From Anas platyrhynchos (lineage: Eukaryota; Chordata; Aves; Anseriformes; Anatidae): a stretch of DNA of 64,000 bases. The position numbers were made by a program, and so were the translations under genes. Where the stretch lies: the NCBI RefSeq assembly GCF_047663525.1, contig NC_092602.1:10165501-10229500 (forward strand), given 5' to 3'. Each line of letters starts with the position of its first letter. Within the stretch, counting starts at the first letter, position 1. The notes below the pieces were generated by a model. The model worked only from the letters and a program-made list of their open reading frames with translations, was not told the origin of the DNA and ran no database searches. Positions 9,839 to 22,982 of the stretch are shown here, piece after piece.

Positions 9839-12800
9839 GCAAGTGGTTTGTTTAGAGACCTCATGAATTATTTCTCAACCAAAATGGTTATCATTGCATC
9901 GCTGCTCCCAGTAGATAAGGGATGCAAATCCAATGCATACTTCAAAGCATCTTTCCTGGGTTCGTTCTTGGGTCATAGGCATTGCATAATTAGGACTAGA
10001 TACATTCTGAAAACTATTAAGTGTGGCATAGAGACTGATCTAATAGTTCCCATGTTTGCAAACTCCATCTATTGTCTGGTAGGTATTATTTGTGAGATTC
10101 CATATCTCAAAATCTGCTAAGGAGAAAGAAAACATACATCTCGGAGGGTGGGAATTACTCTAGTTATGGTTATTCCATGTAAAGGTTATTTTTGACTACT
10201 TGATTTAAAGTCACAAAAATGGCTGTTTCCAGAGTTTTTCACTGATGTTACAGAATCTGTAAATGCACTTTCCTTTCCTGTGTACCAGTCCCTAAAGAAT
10301 GTGATACATCTGAGATGTTCAAAATGGTTCTGTCTAAATGTAGAGGATGTGTGGATCACTGAAACAGGCTAGGCCTATCCTTACCTGTTGCTGAAAGAAA
10401 CAGATTTGTGTTGTGTGAAATGCATGGTAAAACTTGAAGTTTGGGGTAAATACTTAGCAAACGGGTTAATTCTTTGCTTCAGAATAAGTTCCTGAGGAAT
10501 TTGCTCTTAATGGTGTGGTGGTGGAGAACAGCTGCTTTTCAAACCTCTTTAATACAAAGTTCCTTATATATTAGCTATTCTGCTGAATAAAAGTTCTTAG
10601 TGCCTTTAGTGGTTTTTCTGTTGCTGTCTGCTTGTGCTTTCAGCAACAGCACTAAGGTGCTCTTGAGTGCTGAAGAGATGAGGGTGAGAAAGCTGCCACT
10701 TAACTGAGGTTTTCTTTGAGTGGAGGGGAAGTATGCTTGCTCACTTATCCTTTAAAGGGCTATGAGAAAATACTGTGCTTTCTCAATACATTTTTTTCCA
10801 ACCATTTAAATCTTTATCTAGATACCAAGAAACATTTTTTGACTCAGTAAAATTGGTGATTGTTTTTTGGCTATTCTGTATTGCTTGCTTATTCTTCTGC
10901 CTTTGCTTTATTCCCCTAAGCAACTGTTTCCCTCAACTTAGTGCATGTATGGGGCATATCTAAAATGATATGAGGGAAGACTTGTTTTGACTTGTAATAA
11001 ATGGAAGAAAGTTCCTTGTCTTCTCCATAGTGATTGTACATGTACTTGTTTCTTTTTAAGGTCATCAAAAAACAAGAGGAACATGCAGATAGTAATATGA
11101 ATGCATTTGAATTGTTTCCATCTTGACTTAGAGTTTGAGTAAAAGGGATCATCTTGGCATCATTTGATTGTAAACTACAAGCAGTCTACACAGCTTCATT
11201 TACCATGTGTCCTGGGCCAAAAACCAGTAGGAAGGGATTACATATTTCTTGAACTTCGGGTTGTAGGTGTATACAGAAAGAATGAACTCCACTAGCTGTA
11301 TCTCTTGAGAGAGAAATTCATTGAGGAAATGCAACCTAAGCACACATACCTGAAGGAAGCTGTTCTTTCAGTGGACTTAAATTTTTTTGTATGCTGACAA
11401 AAGTGCCACAGTTAGCACTGTGGCAATTGTAAGGCTGCTCTTCTCTGACGTCTTGGGAGTTTTGCTCAGAAGAATGTTGGAAGTAATATTGAAGTAAATC
11501 ACATGCTCATATTATACTTAAATGTTTGAAATTATTTTTATAAAAATCTAGTAAATGCAAATATTGTAATTTGCTTCTAATTAGGTTGGAAGGGGTTTTA
11601 GATATGGATTTTAACTTAATCCTATCTTAATCGTAACTTTCAGTGAGGACTTACAAATTCCTGTATTTGTATGTTGATAATATGCTTATTTGACAGCTGG
11701 CCTACATTCTGTGGATTTAAGATTTCTTGTCCATATTTTCTCTGTGAGACTGAGAAATACATTAAATGTCAGGTATCTATTTTGTATGTTTGTAAAATAA
11801 AAGCTATTCTGATCTACTGTACTTTTATTTGGAAAATAGGTTTGAAAAAAAACCACCTTCCTGTGAAGTTAATTTGCATCCTTTCCTACTTTCAATAAGT
11901 TCTTCTGATAGAAACAAATGTGAAGTAGTAAAGAAAAGTTGAATAATAAAATTAACTAGTGATATACAAGGAGGAGGTGGGGAAGACACAAAAATGGATT
12001 TCTTTTAAAAGAAAACACAGGTTAACCTGGAAAATAAATGTAAGAATTATGCTAGAGAATGCATAGAAATTCCTCTTGGAACAGTAAGAAGACCTAACAG
12101 ATCCTAAACTGTATATTCCTTGAAGTGCTCTTACTGATACATGGTAGCAATTTATACTAACCATCTATGGAGTACTGTTTACCATATTGACTACCCAGCT
12201 GCAGCAAAAACACTTAAAGCAGCCTAAACTATAACACATTAATTGTACACAATCTAAAATTAAATGAAAATTGTGCTTTTGAGTTCTTAAACCTGATTTA
12301 TGCTTATGCTGACGAGCAGTCAAATATTGAAAACCCTAGAACACTTCTCCAATGTTTTGCTCCTTTGGATTTAAAAGAGCATTGACTCTGTTATTGCCCC
12401 CTAGATCGTATTTTGAAATGGTCTGGGGAAGAAGGAGGTGCGAATCTTCTGCTTATTTGCTATACTGTGTTCCTGTGCTGTTGTGGGTTTATTGATGGAG
12501 CAGAGAATTGGACTATTCAACCTGATTTTCTTTCTTCCCTGTCTCACTTCAAGAGTCTAGCTTGAAGCTGAAGCTCTGGGAAACTTTCAGTAAATAGTTT
12601 TTAGCTACGGATTCCTGCTGTTTTTCCAAAATCCTTACTAGGTAGTCTTACTCCAGAACCCTACTGTCACAGCTGTTCTGCAGCAAATACAAGCAAACAC
12701 TACTTGTTATCTAGCTATAACCACTCTGTCGTGGTTGTTTCCTGCTTTCTTTTTTCTGCATGGCTAGGGGAAAAAAAGCCAAAATGCATGGTTCATGCTT

Positions 12801-15800
12801 AAATTAAAGCAGCTACAACACGGTCTCAAATGTGCTTTAGAGTATAAACATTTGTTATACCTGTTACCAAAGTGTTTTCAACTTCAAGATGAGAAAACAA
12901 GCTGTGCTATGGCATGAGTGGTGTTGGTCTGTCATGGAAAGGCAGAGAGCACTGTGTATTTCTGTCAATGGTCCCTTTGATTCTCTGCTTCAAAATACCA
13001 GACTTCAGTACAAATTTGCAATTCTCTTCCTTCTGAGAGCTGTTGATGTCAAATGTCTGACAAGGATGGCAGCATACACAATTCACCTTTTCCATTTGAT
13101 TTCTCTTCTGAGCAGCAGGTTCTTCTTGCCTTAAAGTTAATCATGAAGGTCTATTTTATTGTGCCCTTGCTGATGGTAAAATGGCAACCAAGAGCATTAG
13201 CAGTAGCTTAGAAGTAAAAAGGCAAACTACTAAGACAGTAAAAAAAATGTGGTACCTGTATAAGTGAATTAATCTGTAGTTTCATTTTTCTCTGCTTTTA
13301 TGAAAGGGCTATCTGTTGGAAGCCACATAGATAGTGATTAGGGCATACACTTGTAGGTATTTTCTATTCCATAACCTTCTGCCTTCTGTGTCTAAGGGGG
13401 GAACTTGGGAAAGGGGAAGGCTGGCTGAAAACAGGAGTCCCAAACCAGGAAGTGGTCACTGGCAGAGGTGTTGAAAAACAGTAGTCTGTGCAGCTAAATA
13501 CATGTGCACACACAGCAGCTGTCATAACTTATAACCTCTGTCACCCTGGGAAAATGCTGGTTTGGAGGATTGTGTAATAACAGAACAAATAAGTGGATGT
13601 AAGTGCCTATTAGACACTACTTATTTACATCTTTGACATAAGTATGCGAAGTTTTGGTTTTTTTCTTTTGCTCCTTTAGCGAAGTCTTTAGAGTGAATGG
13701 TAAACATTGAGTTTTTCTTTAGGTTATTACAAGGAATATGTTAATCTCTATCTCTACATGGGAGGAGATTCTGAGGTCAAGGAAGGACATACAGCTTTTC
13801 TTTTATAAAAAAGAAGTAAATTAATGTTTTTTAGACTTGTATCCTGTTACGACTGTACCCAAACACAGGAGAGGTAGCCTCTGTATCAGCCAGCAACCAC
13901 AGACCTCAGTAAGGAGGAAGGCAAAATTGATGCTGTAAGAGGCACTTCTTGGAGTTGAGATACTTAAATATCACAGAAAAAGAAAAAAAAAATTAAAAAC
14001 AAACCCAAAAACGTAAGTTTTAAGGGAGAGCTTCTAGCAGGCTCTGAAGTCTGGAAGAGGTTGCTACTTGTGTGGCCTCTAAAATGATAAATGTATGCTG
14101 CTTTTAAAGCAATTCTAAAATGTATTTTTTCAGAGTCTTTTTTTGCGATTTGTTTGTAAATGGTAGAGAACGCACAGTGGCTAGCAGCAGTAGTTAATCT
14201 TTCTAGGAGGCAACATGTTACTTGAATGTAGGTTCTAAAACACTTGAGAAGGGCTTGTATCTGCTAAGTTGCAATAATTTCAAAATTCAGACAGGATCCA
14301 ACAAATTTTGAAGAGATACAAATACCTAGTAGGGACCTTAGAACCTATAGATAAATTGCAATGGATAATACTTTGTTACTCAAGGTTGACCTCTGTGAAA
14401 GACTGTTGACTTATTATATGTCTTAATGCTGGCAATGGAAGAAAGTCTGGATTACTTTATATGGATGCCTATATAAATACTGTCACTTTCTTCCATCCCA
14501 TTCATTGCAAACCATATCTAGCCCAGAGGTGGAACAAGTCATATGAAGTCAAAGACAAGGCTACATGGGTCAATATTTTCAAGAGTAATTTCTGCATAAA
14601 GGTGTATATGTATGTATGTAGCTGTCATTGACTTCACTGAGAAATCTTTACCTCCTGGGTAAAAAGCAAACAAACAAACAACAATCTTAGTGATTGATTT
14701 CAGTTCTCCAAGTCATTCATTGGGTATGTCTGCTGTGGTGTTACTGATAAGAAGGAAAAGTCTTCAGCTTCAGTAGATACCAAAACAACTTCAGCCTTGT
14801 TTAACAATCTCTGTTTTTGTCTCTGCTGTTGTTTAATTGATGAGTTCAAGAGGATTTTTTTTTAAGGGTTTATTGTCTTTAAGTGAATGTGCTGCTCTTA
14901 GCTTGATTCAATTTGGTAATCTCTCTGTATATGATGTAAGGAGTAATTGGAAAGATAGTTGGGCCTGTCATGTGCTTGGAGGCTGTTTTTGTTCCCTGCT
15001 GAAACGTCTCAAAATGGTTCTAATTTCTCAAATATTCAGGTGATATTTTTTTCTATAAGAAGCTCTTTACTTTTATCAAAAGACAGAATAAAATATCTAT
15101 TTTTTTGGAAGAAAAGTAGTCTTTGGAAAATGCCTAAGAATAGATCCAAGAGCTTAAAAGAGCTGGAGAGTGCGCAAGGGAAGTGTTCTGCTCTACAGGT
15201 GTTTTGACATAGTTATTTCTGAAATAAATTCAAGATGCAGTATAACTCTGGATAACTTGCCTGACAAAGCCTTCAGTTCTGAAATTATCATTTGCCAAAT
15301 CTTTGGGAATGCAGTTTTTGGAGTGGATTTTCTTAAGGTTGCTGTCTACATACTGAATTCCATAACTCTATTAAAATCATTAAATAATTAAATGGAAATA
15401 TGTTTTTAAAACTTTTTTTTTAATACTGAATTGTAATGGAATCCATCATCCAGGACTTGCCTGGTAAGCACCTGAACAGCATTGTCTCTTGTTTGCTGTA
15501 TTACAGAATTAGATGTGAGAGAAATAGCAAATGAAACTTTTTTTTTTCCTAAAAAAAATTTTCATCTGTAGCTTATGCTGAGTTGTTTTCTGACTTTATT
15601 TTGCAAATTTTGAAGAGGCAAGAGATCATTACAGTCTCTGGTGCATGGTGCTGAGAAGATAATTTCAGACATCAGAGCACTTACATATTTCTGGTTTACC
15701 TTAAGAATCCCACCTCTAAGAGGTACTGTCTTCTCCATTACTGAGCAATATTTCTCTGAATTGCATGTATGCTCATAATACTAACTGAGGTTGATCCATC

Positions 15801-18800
15801 TTCCCTTGTAAGGAGAACTCTACCAGATGACAGGAAATGAGCAAATGAAACAAACAAACAAGACCCCTATGGACTTCTTTCATTGCTGTTCTTTAAAACT
15901 CCTTTTCAGTGTTAGGAGTCGCTTGTAAGTTGTCCTTAAGGAAGGTACTGATAATGCCATTCTAATTGGCTTGTGCTAATGCCTGCCATACCTTTAATAC
16001 ATGCTAAGTTAGTAGTTTCTCTAGATGTTTTCTGTGGAGCATCTAATTAATCCTGCCTGTGAGGAATATTTAATTACATGTTCAGCCCTTCAGTAGCTTC
16101 CCTTCCCCCACCCATGCTCTTAGGTATGCCTTAGAGCAGTAAATACGTGTTCTGTTTAACTGGTACTTCCTTTTCTCTTGGGTAAAACAGCTAATCCTGG
16201 TATTAGAGCTAATTACTGTTTAACTTAGAAACATAGTTCATATCTAATTCTGTGAGTATGTGCTAGTGTGCAAGTGAAACATTGCTAAAGCTTCTTTACT
16301 ATAATATTTATTGATAATAGAGTTCTGTCAGATGACTTGAAATTATAATAATACCAAACTACTGTTATAGTTCACCTTAGTTTAATTCCTAGGCACATTT
16401 AAACAATTTTGGTTATGATATCAGATATTCTAGATGATTCCAGCTGAGCTGGACTGAGAAATAGTTATGGGTCTTACAGATCTGCTGCCTGTAGAACTAG
16501 GCAGTCAGTCAGAGATGTCAGTTTTCTAGGGAAGAAGTTAACTCATAAATCAATACAAGGTTATTAATTGAGGACCATCAGAAAGCAGACTTAAAGCAAG
16601 TTTGTTTTAACAGAATTTTGGTTGAACTGGTAAATTGCTCAGCTCCTAATTAAAAATTCCATTTGCTCTGAGTCATTACTGATGACACTTGGTCACACTT
16701 GCTAATGCTTGGTCACTATCTTCTAATTCCTCTAGTGGGTAAGATACATTTCAGACTCAGATGGTTGTAATAGAATATTCTGGTTTAGTTATGATTTCTG
16801 TGTAGTGCTAGCAGTCTGGGAAGTGCTGAACAAATCTTATGAAGTAAAGGTTTGCATTTGCACAGGTGATGTTTATTCTGCAGAGGAGCAGTTTGCCTGG
16901 AGACTGGTTTGAACAGTTATGCCTGTTAGTCCCTGCCATTTAACATGCTCTGCTCTTTCGTTTCCGTGGAAGAGTTGACGCACAAGGCGTTTAACCTGTC
17001 AGTCTCTTAAAATTCATATCAGTATAACTGAATCATGCAGCGCAGGGTGTGAGAAACTCAGTGCAGGTACAACCAAATGTTTGTTCAGTATTAATTTTTT
17101 GTCTGGTTATGCAAAATACTCTGTTTATAGCCAAGTTACAAGCTTAGCAAGCAGTTCAAGTGCCATAGTGAGTTTTTCTCCCTTTAGTCCTGCTAATAGG
17201 ATGCATCAGGAAATACAACTCTGATAATAAACCTTTTTATACCTGTTAGTAGATGGGTGCCCTATGTGTTAATCAACACTCCCTGGTCAAGACAATGGGT
17301 ATGCGACAGATGTATACCTTGTTGTGGGTTTTGAGTACAGTTTTTTGGAAAAACAAACTCTTTAGCTATTCGTGTAAGCAAGGAAGTATGGCAGCCAAGC
17401 TCTGACAAGTTAAGAAGTTCGTTAGGCAAGTCAAAAGCCCGGGAATTGAAGGATTGATATCCTTGCAGTGCTTTTACTTCAGTCCTGCGTATAAAAGTTG
17501 TGCATGGATGTATTGCAGACTCGACTGCACAGTGACACGTTGATGTGGTCTGACACTGATTCTAAGGGAAAATGTCACTGAAATGACAAGATGCAAATTC
17601 TGTATTGCAGAGCACAGCAGTGCAAGTTGTCACAGGTTGCTCTCAAGTTATCTGTGAGTGGTGTAAATGTGGAGGAGCTCACCCTTCCCAGCTGGGCAAC
17701 AAAGCACTCATTCTATGACATGTAAATACTGAATTTAGCCTCTAAACATGTTTGCAGGTGAGAAAGATTGTATCGAATGAATCAACCACTGCTAACAGAA
17801 GTTAGTCTGAAGTTTCTCAGGAGAAATGAACTAGTGGTGCTTGTTTGTTTATTTATTTATTTTTTTTTTAGGGGAGGTGCAAGGATTGCTTTCTCTCAGA
17901 GCTGTTCAGACTGTACTCAACTGAGTCTCTCCTCTCAGTGTCATTAGTATTTGAAGTTTTAGCTTTTACTACTACATAACCTTCTTTTTTCCTCACTTTG
18001 TTAAAAATAAGACTTGCAGTTCTGGGTAATGGAGAGTGTACTTCTTTTGTCACAGATGAAATAAAACAATTCAATTTTCCAACTTAAAATCCCCATTTAT
18101 TAATTATTTAAATGGTTGCTAAAATAAAATGTAAATGTTAACACTATCGGCTGCCCAGTAGAACTTCTCATATTAAGGTGAGATTTTATGAGTAGCTAAG
18201 CACTGTATACAACTACATTGCCACTAGTGCTGTGCACAGAAGTCCAGAGTTGTGGATTTATTTCAAAATTCTTTGGTGCTGTATATAATCCGGTTATTGC
18301 TCATTGAAAAGTGTTCATTTAGATTCATGCTTTCATTTTATGCTTTTTTTGCGAACTGGTCTAAGTAGTTAATATATTAGGTCTGGAACACAAGGCCCAT
18401 GAGGTGCAGCTGAGGGCATTGGGGGTGTTTAGTCTGGAAAGAGGAGGCTCAGGGCTGACCTCATTGCCCTCTACAGCTACCCGAAAGAAAGCTGTGGGGA
18501 GCTGGGGGTTGGCCTCTTCTCACAAGTAACTAGTGATAGGACCAGAGGGAATGGCCGCAAGTTGTGCCAGGGGAGGTCCAGGTTGGAAATGAGGAGACAT
18601 TTCTTTTCAGAAAGAGCAGTCAGGCACTGGGACGGGTTGCCCAGGGAAGTGGTGGAGTCACCGTCCCTGGGGGTGTTCAAGGAAAGCTTGGATGTGGTGC
18701 TTGGGGACATGGTTGACATTGGTAGTAGGGTGATGGTTGGACCAGATATCTTGAAGGTCTTTTCCAACCTTAATGATTCTGTGATTCTGTATTACTGGTA

Positions 18801-21800
18801 TTGATGTTCCATTGCTAATCATTAGGTTGGCACAATATCTGTTTTGGCATCAAGTGACTTCTGATTATATAACTATAAATACATGTCAGAAGAGGCATCC
18901 ATTGCAGCAAGGGCCTTCGGCCTGTTTTCATGCCTAATGTTAGTAAAACCATTCCAAAGAAAGTATTCAAAAATATTCAAGCTGAGATTTTCTTTGCAAA
19001 ACTCTTCCATGTTGATCTAATGCAGCTTTCAGAAAAGTTGGTCTTTGATCTTCAATACTAGAACTTAAAGGATTCTTAAAATATTTGAGAACAAATGTGC
19101 AAAAAACGACTAAGTTTCACTGAAAGTAGGTTAGGTAAGGAAAATTGTGGGGGAAAAAATAAGGAAGGTTTAGAGATCTTTTCAATGGAGCTCAGTACTG
19201 CAGAAAGAAAGAAAATCTCTAGTGTGATATTCTTTGGGAAATTATTGCTATGTCTAAATTATCGAGTAATTTAATACAGAAGGAACAAATCAACAGATAA
19301 AACAGTGATGTGTTACGTAAGATTTGAATGTTTTACCTATGCTTGCGTCTAGTCTGCTTGCAAGTTCTGCAGGCATGCTTGTAGCTCAGGGCTATCTGGT
19401 AATGGGTGCCAGCCTCTGTATCTTTATTATTAGCATTTGCAGAGTGCACAGTAGAAGAGCTGCTGGTTTAGTTTGGTGCAGAGGAACAAAGATGTAGTTC
19501 ACATGCACTGAAACAGCTCTTCAAACCAACCCAACCCTTGGTAAGTGTGGTTAATTAGGGATTTTACTTCAAAATGTGCTACTGCTCTGAAGTAACACAT
19601 CAACTTAGACCCAAGCAAGAATGTTTTCAGTCATCTTTTGTCCACAGTCTATCAGGAATGTGAGAGAAATAAAAGCACATGGTGATAACAGTTGGTGAGG
19701 AACAGTTTATTAATATAAAGCAAAGCTTATACATTTTTCATGTGTTTCCTGAATAGAGAGTTCAGGTTTTATGCGTGATCCAGAATTGTATTGGTCTACA
19801 TCAAATGACAAAATGAAACAAATCGTCTTTTGGGTGTAGCAGGAGAGAAGAAAGGAGTTCGAAATAATACCTTTTGAGTTAAGAGCAGACTATTTTACTT
19901 AGTATAAAGGATATCTAGGAACATGAGAATTGGTATGTTGGAGAGAGACAAGTTATGAGCATGCTTTGTTTGCCTTGTGGGCCTCATTTTGAACAATACC
20001 TAAGACAGTTGCTAAAATCTGAAGGAGGTGAAAATTTGGGTGCAGAAGAGGCTTTACAATAAAGAAAGAATTTATATAAATGTTTGACTTATTGTAACTT
20101 GTTCTAAATAATTTATTGTATTAAGTTTATATACTTGTTGATGCACCATTATTTAACTGTTTTTTGTTGTCGTTTTTTTTAATAAGTGCAATATTTTCTT
20201 TCTTTTTTTTTTTTTTTGAAATGCAGTCCTTCCAGGGAAGCCAGGGACGAGCCTACCTCTTTAATTCTGTGTAAGTATCTTACTACAGTTTTGCACACTA
20301 CCTAAGAGTGTAATTTTTTGGTATGCTCTGTAAGCAGAATTCACTAGAAATCTATGTAAGGCACTTTGAACTCTTCTTTTAGCAGTGTTTTTACTCACCA
20401 GCAATAGTTATTAAAGAGCCACTGAGATGATTTTTTTTAAGTACCTACACACAGATATTAGTTTACTATACTTTAAATAATTCTGCTAATAGCTCAAAGT
20501 TTAGGGGAGGGTGTTAATGAAAAATTCCTCTTCTGTATGTAATGCTAACTATCTTGAGCAAAAGTTGCCACTCCGAGATATTACAGAAGTCAAAGCATTT
20601 CACGACTGTAAGTTTGCTTTAGACAACCTTGCTGTAGTCTAAAAGAGAATTTTTCCATGTGATAGTTAGATAAATTTACATGGTAGTGTACCAGTATCCT
20701 CAGAATATCTTAAGTGACCTTGAATATTGTGATCCTGCTAGATGCAAAAGATCCTTTTGCAATTTTGCAGTTTTAGGCACCCCCTTGCCATAATATAAGG
20801 CTCGTTCTTTGAATTTGCTAATGGATGTATTTTAAGCTTATACACAAGATTGAATTTTTGTCTTTATTTTTACAGCAGTTGATTGTGTTGCAGCATTTTT
20901 GGAAAAAGAAATGAAGTTAAGTGTCTTGGTCTATTTTAGACCAGGATAAGGGAACTATAACTGCAAAGGATTTGATTGCAGATCCTTGAGATTCATTTTA
21001 TATGTAGTTGCCCAATGAAGACTTGGGATTTCCAGTGTAATTGCAGTACTAAGAAACTGGTAATAAAAGAGCAAAAATGGCAACATTTTGTCCTTCTGTA
21101 ACACCATCAAAAACATTGTTTAACCTTGCCTGATCTTTTCTGCATAGATTCTTATTCATGAAGAAAATATTTTGATGCAGTACTTCATGGGATAATTTGT
21201 TTTTATCTTGCTGTTTGTTCATCATGGCTTAGTCTGCTCTGTAGCAAAGAAATGTTTACGAGGCTTTTTCCCTATTGCTATTTTGGAGTTGGTTCTAAAT
21301 TCAGCTGTTGGTGCTGATGTACTGGTACGAACATGTAGAGGTCACAAATTGTTTTTGAAGAAAAGCCCAAAACTGAAGAGGCTTCCAGTTACTGCTTAGT
21401 GTTCTGTTCCCTGAAAGTTTAACTACTTAGTGTGTCTTTGGTGGTGGGAGCCAGTGGGCATAACCAACAGTGTGATGTGTAGTCTTAATAACTTGAAAAA
21501 CAAAAAGAATCCCCCTTTTTTCTTTCATCCTTCAGCTAAGTGTAACTAAATAAGTTACTTTTACTGCGGTGTATAAGTTCGGCACCTATATTTGATTTTT
21601 TAAATTATTATTTTTTTGTGTTCTGGAGTAAAGGTCGGTGGCAGGTAAGAAAGAAAGCAGTCTCATGCAGTTAATTGTTGAGTCATTTCTCTCTCTCTTC
21701 CCCATCCCCCAGGGTAAATGTGGGCTGTGGTCCAGCAGAGGAGAGAGTTCTTCTGACAGGTTTACATGCTGTGGCAGATATCTATTGTGAAAACTGTAAA

Positions 21801-22982
21801 ACCACTCTTGGATGGAAATATGTAAGCAATATACTTACATTTTTGATAAATGTTTATAGGCTGAAGTACAGCTATTTGAGTAGGCCCAGTGGTAGTGATG
21901 GTTTAGTTGGTGTTAGCTCTAGTGCTTTGGCATACATCAGGCAGTAATGTTGTTTTGCTTTCTTGTATCTGTTGGAGCATTGTAGCAGTTAATAACTTTA
22001 TTTTGAAGACAACAAAGTTAGCATGAAACATAGATGCTATTATAGCTAATACTTTTGTAGTATCTTTTTCTGACGTTACCAACCATGTACACTAAACCAG
22101 ATGTAAGGAATTCACAAAACGGGTCTTAATTTTCTTGGTTTCAAAAATTGTTTCATATAGCAAAAAACTATGATGAATGGTACTGAGCATATTTTCACTG
22201 CTTACTACTACTGTGAAGTAGATTCTGATGTTTGAAAAGTAGTCTGTGCACTTGCATGGTTGTGTGTAATGCTTGCAACTGTGCTGTGTGATTAACATTT
22301 ATATTCTCAGTGGTATATGTAGGATTTTTGTTGATTCGATATATTTTCTGGTGTGCTATTAGTGCTTAAAGTCACTCACATTGTGACTTTAAGACATACA
22401 GTTATGTCTAGAAATAAATACAAAAGAAGAGCAAGAAAAACTGAGATCAGAATTTCTTTAGTGGTTTGGCCCCAGCAACTGCATTGTAGTACATAAAAAA
22501 ATCTGATATTAGACCTTGAATCAGGAGTGTATCAATTTTAATGCTGGTTTTCAAAAAAAAAACAATGTGGCTCTTCCTTTAAATGCTGTACATGTATGTT
22601 GTTAGGCACTCTAAAGACTGTCTGGGATAGTTACAAAAAATATTTAAGTGAATCCTATATTTAATGCATTTATGATTTTGTTTCGTATTGTGGACTACAT
22701 ATAGGCAATTCAGAGACCAAAATCGTCATCCATTAGAAAACTTGTAGCTCACCCAGGAAAGAGAGAATACACACAGAACACGAACAACTTAAAAAATACA
22801 AATGTTAATGCCTCTAATTTGTCATTTCAATGTAAGGTTGATGTTTAAAATACTTTACTTCCCCAACTTATTTCTTGATTTTTCTCTTCTAGGAACATGC
22901 TTTCGAGAGCAGTCAGAAATACAAAGAAGGAAAATTTATCATTGAACTTGCCCACATGATAAAAGACAATGGCTGGGAGTGA
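9722..22982 (+). CDS. YPEL1, Yippee-like 1 (four coding exons, complete, 119 aa)
   Basis: Joined coding exons are 9722-9838, 20227-20270, 21713-21821 and 22893-22982. The phases match and give 119 residues, the usual length for YPEL1-4. The protein is a small Yippee-family zinc-binding protein. The metal ligands are visible as C23-x2-C26 and C79-x2-C82, separated by the family-typical 52 residues. Lys6, Asn16, Phe105 and the terminal Glu119 fit YPEL1 rather than YPEL2 as I remember them. Family knowledge places YPEL proteins at the nucleus and centrosome or spindle, with roles in cell shape and proliferation; the exact molecular activity is not settled. The start at 9722 is chosen by family match. 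The leader part of exon 2 (9556-9721) contains no ATG. Intron 2 uses a GC donor. The convergent PPIL2 neighbour agrees with the human order. Confidence 0.95.
11404..11425. repeat. Perfect 8-bp hairpin, 6-nt loop, in intron 2
   Basis: TGCCACAG and CTGTGGCA are exact reverse complements around TTAGCA. It is short enough to occur by chance in a window of this size. Confidence 0.5.
18375..18800 (+). mobile_element. CR1 LINE 3' fragment in YPEL1 intron 2
   Basis: The 3' part of a chicken-repeat-1 element, on the same strand as YPEL1. Recognisable landmarks include GCTCAGGGCTGACCTCATTG, CACTGGGACGGGTTGCCCAG, and the end TTCCAACCTTAATGATTCTG followed by repeated GATTCTGT. The octamer-like 3' tail is the CR1 signature in birds. 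It is truncated at its 5' end, as is normal for CR1, and no reverse transcriptase remains. The small open frames over it are read-through noise. The left edge is approximate. Confidence 0.93.
20192..20226 (+). promoter_or_regulatory. YPEL1 intron 2 acceptor: long polypyrimidine tract and TGCAG
   Basis: About 25 nearly uninterrupted T with two C precede GAAATGCAG, directly before exon 3. The strong tract pairs with the weak-class GC donor at the other end of the intron. Confidence 0.85.
20227..20270 (+). CDS. YPEL1 exon 3 (codons 40-53 and two bases of 54)
   Basis: 44 bp encoding [14 protein letters not shown] plus GT of Val54. The donor is GTAAGT. It continues the frame from Lys39 exactly as in the family (ISK|SFQG), which is what fixes the upstream donor at a GC dinucleotide. 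Confidence 0.95.
21713..21821 (+). CDS. YPEL1 exon 4 (end of codon 54 to Tyr90)
   Basis: 109 bp after CCCCCAG. It encodes the conserved [20 protein letters not shown] and the second zinc pair, C79 and C82 (CENC), and ends at GWKY. The donor is GTAAGC. Confidence 0.95.
22365..22393. repeat. Perfect 11-bp hairpin, 7-nt loop, in YPEL1 intron 4
   Basis: CTTAAAGTCAC and GTGACTTTAAG are exact reverse complements around TCACATT. No gene or known RNA is recognised here. See the finding on hairpin excess. Confidence 0.6.
22893..22982 (+). CDS. YPEL1 exon 5, coding part (Glu91 to stop)
   Basis: Acceptor TTCTCTTCTAG ends at 22892. 29 codons and TGA encode the conserved C-terminal tail starting [10 protein letters not shown] and ending DNGWE. 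The same exon continues as a long 3' UTR. Confidence 0.95.
   Translation, partial: EHAFESSQKYKEGKFIIELAHMIKDNGWE

Larger units (their letters stand above)
9839..20226 (+). other. YPEL1 intron 2 (10.4 kb, GC-AG type)
   Basis: It begins GCAAGTGG and ends with a long T tract and AAATGCAG. Apart from the CR1 copy at 18375-18800 it is AT-rich, with no recognisable gene. Open frames inside are short. The frame of exon 2 stays open to 10120, so intron retention would add a meaningless tail of about 94 residues. Confidence 0.85.

Noticed and set aside
18477..18804. Open frames on both strands at 18.5-18.8 kb
   Set aside because: They lie entirely in the 3' non-coding end of a CR1 element.
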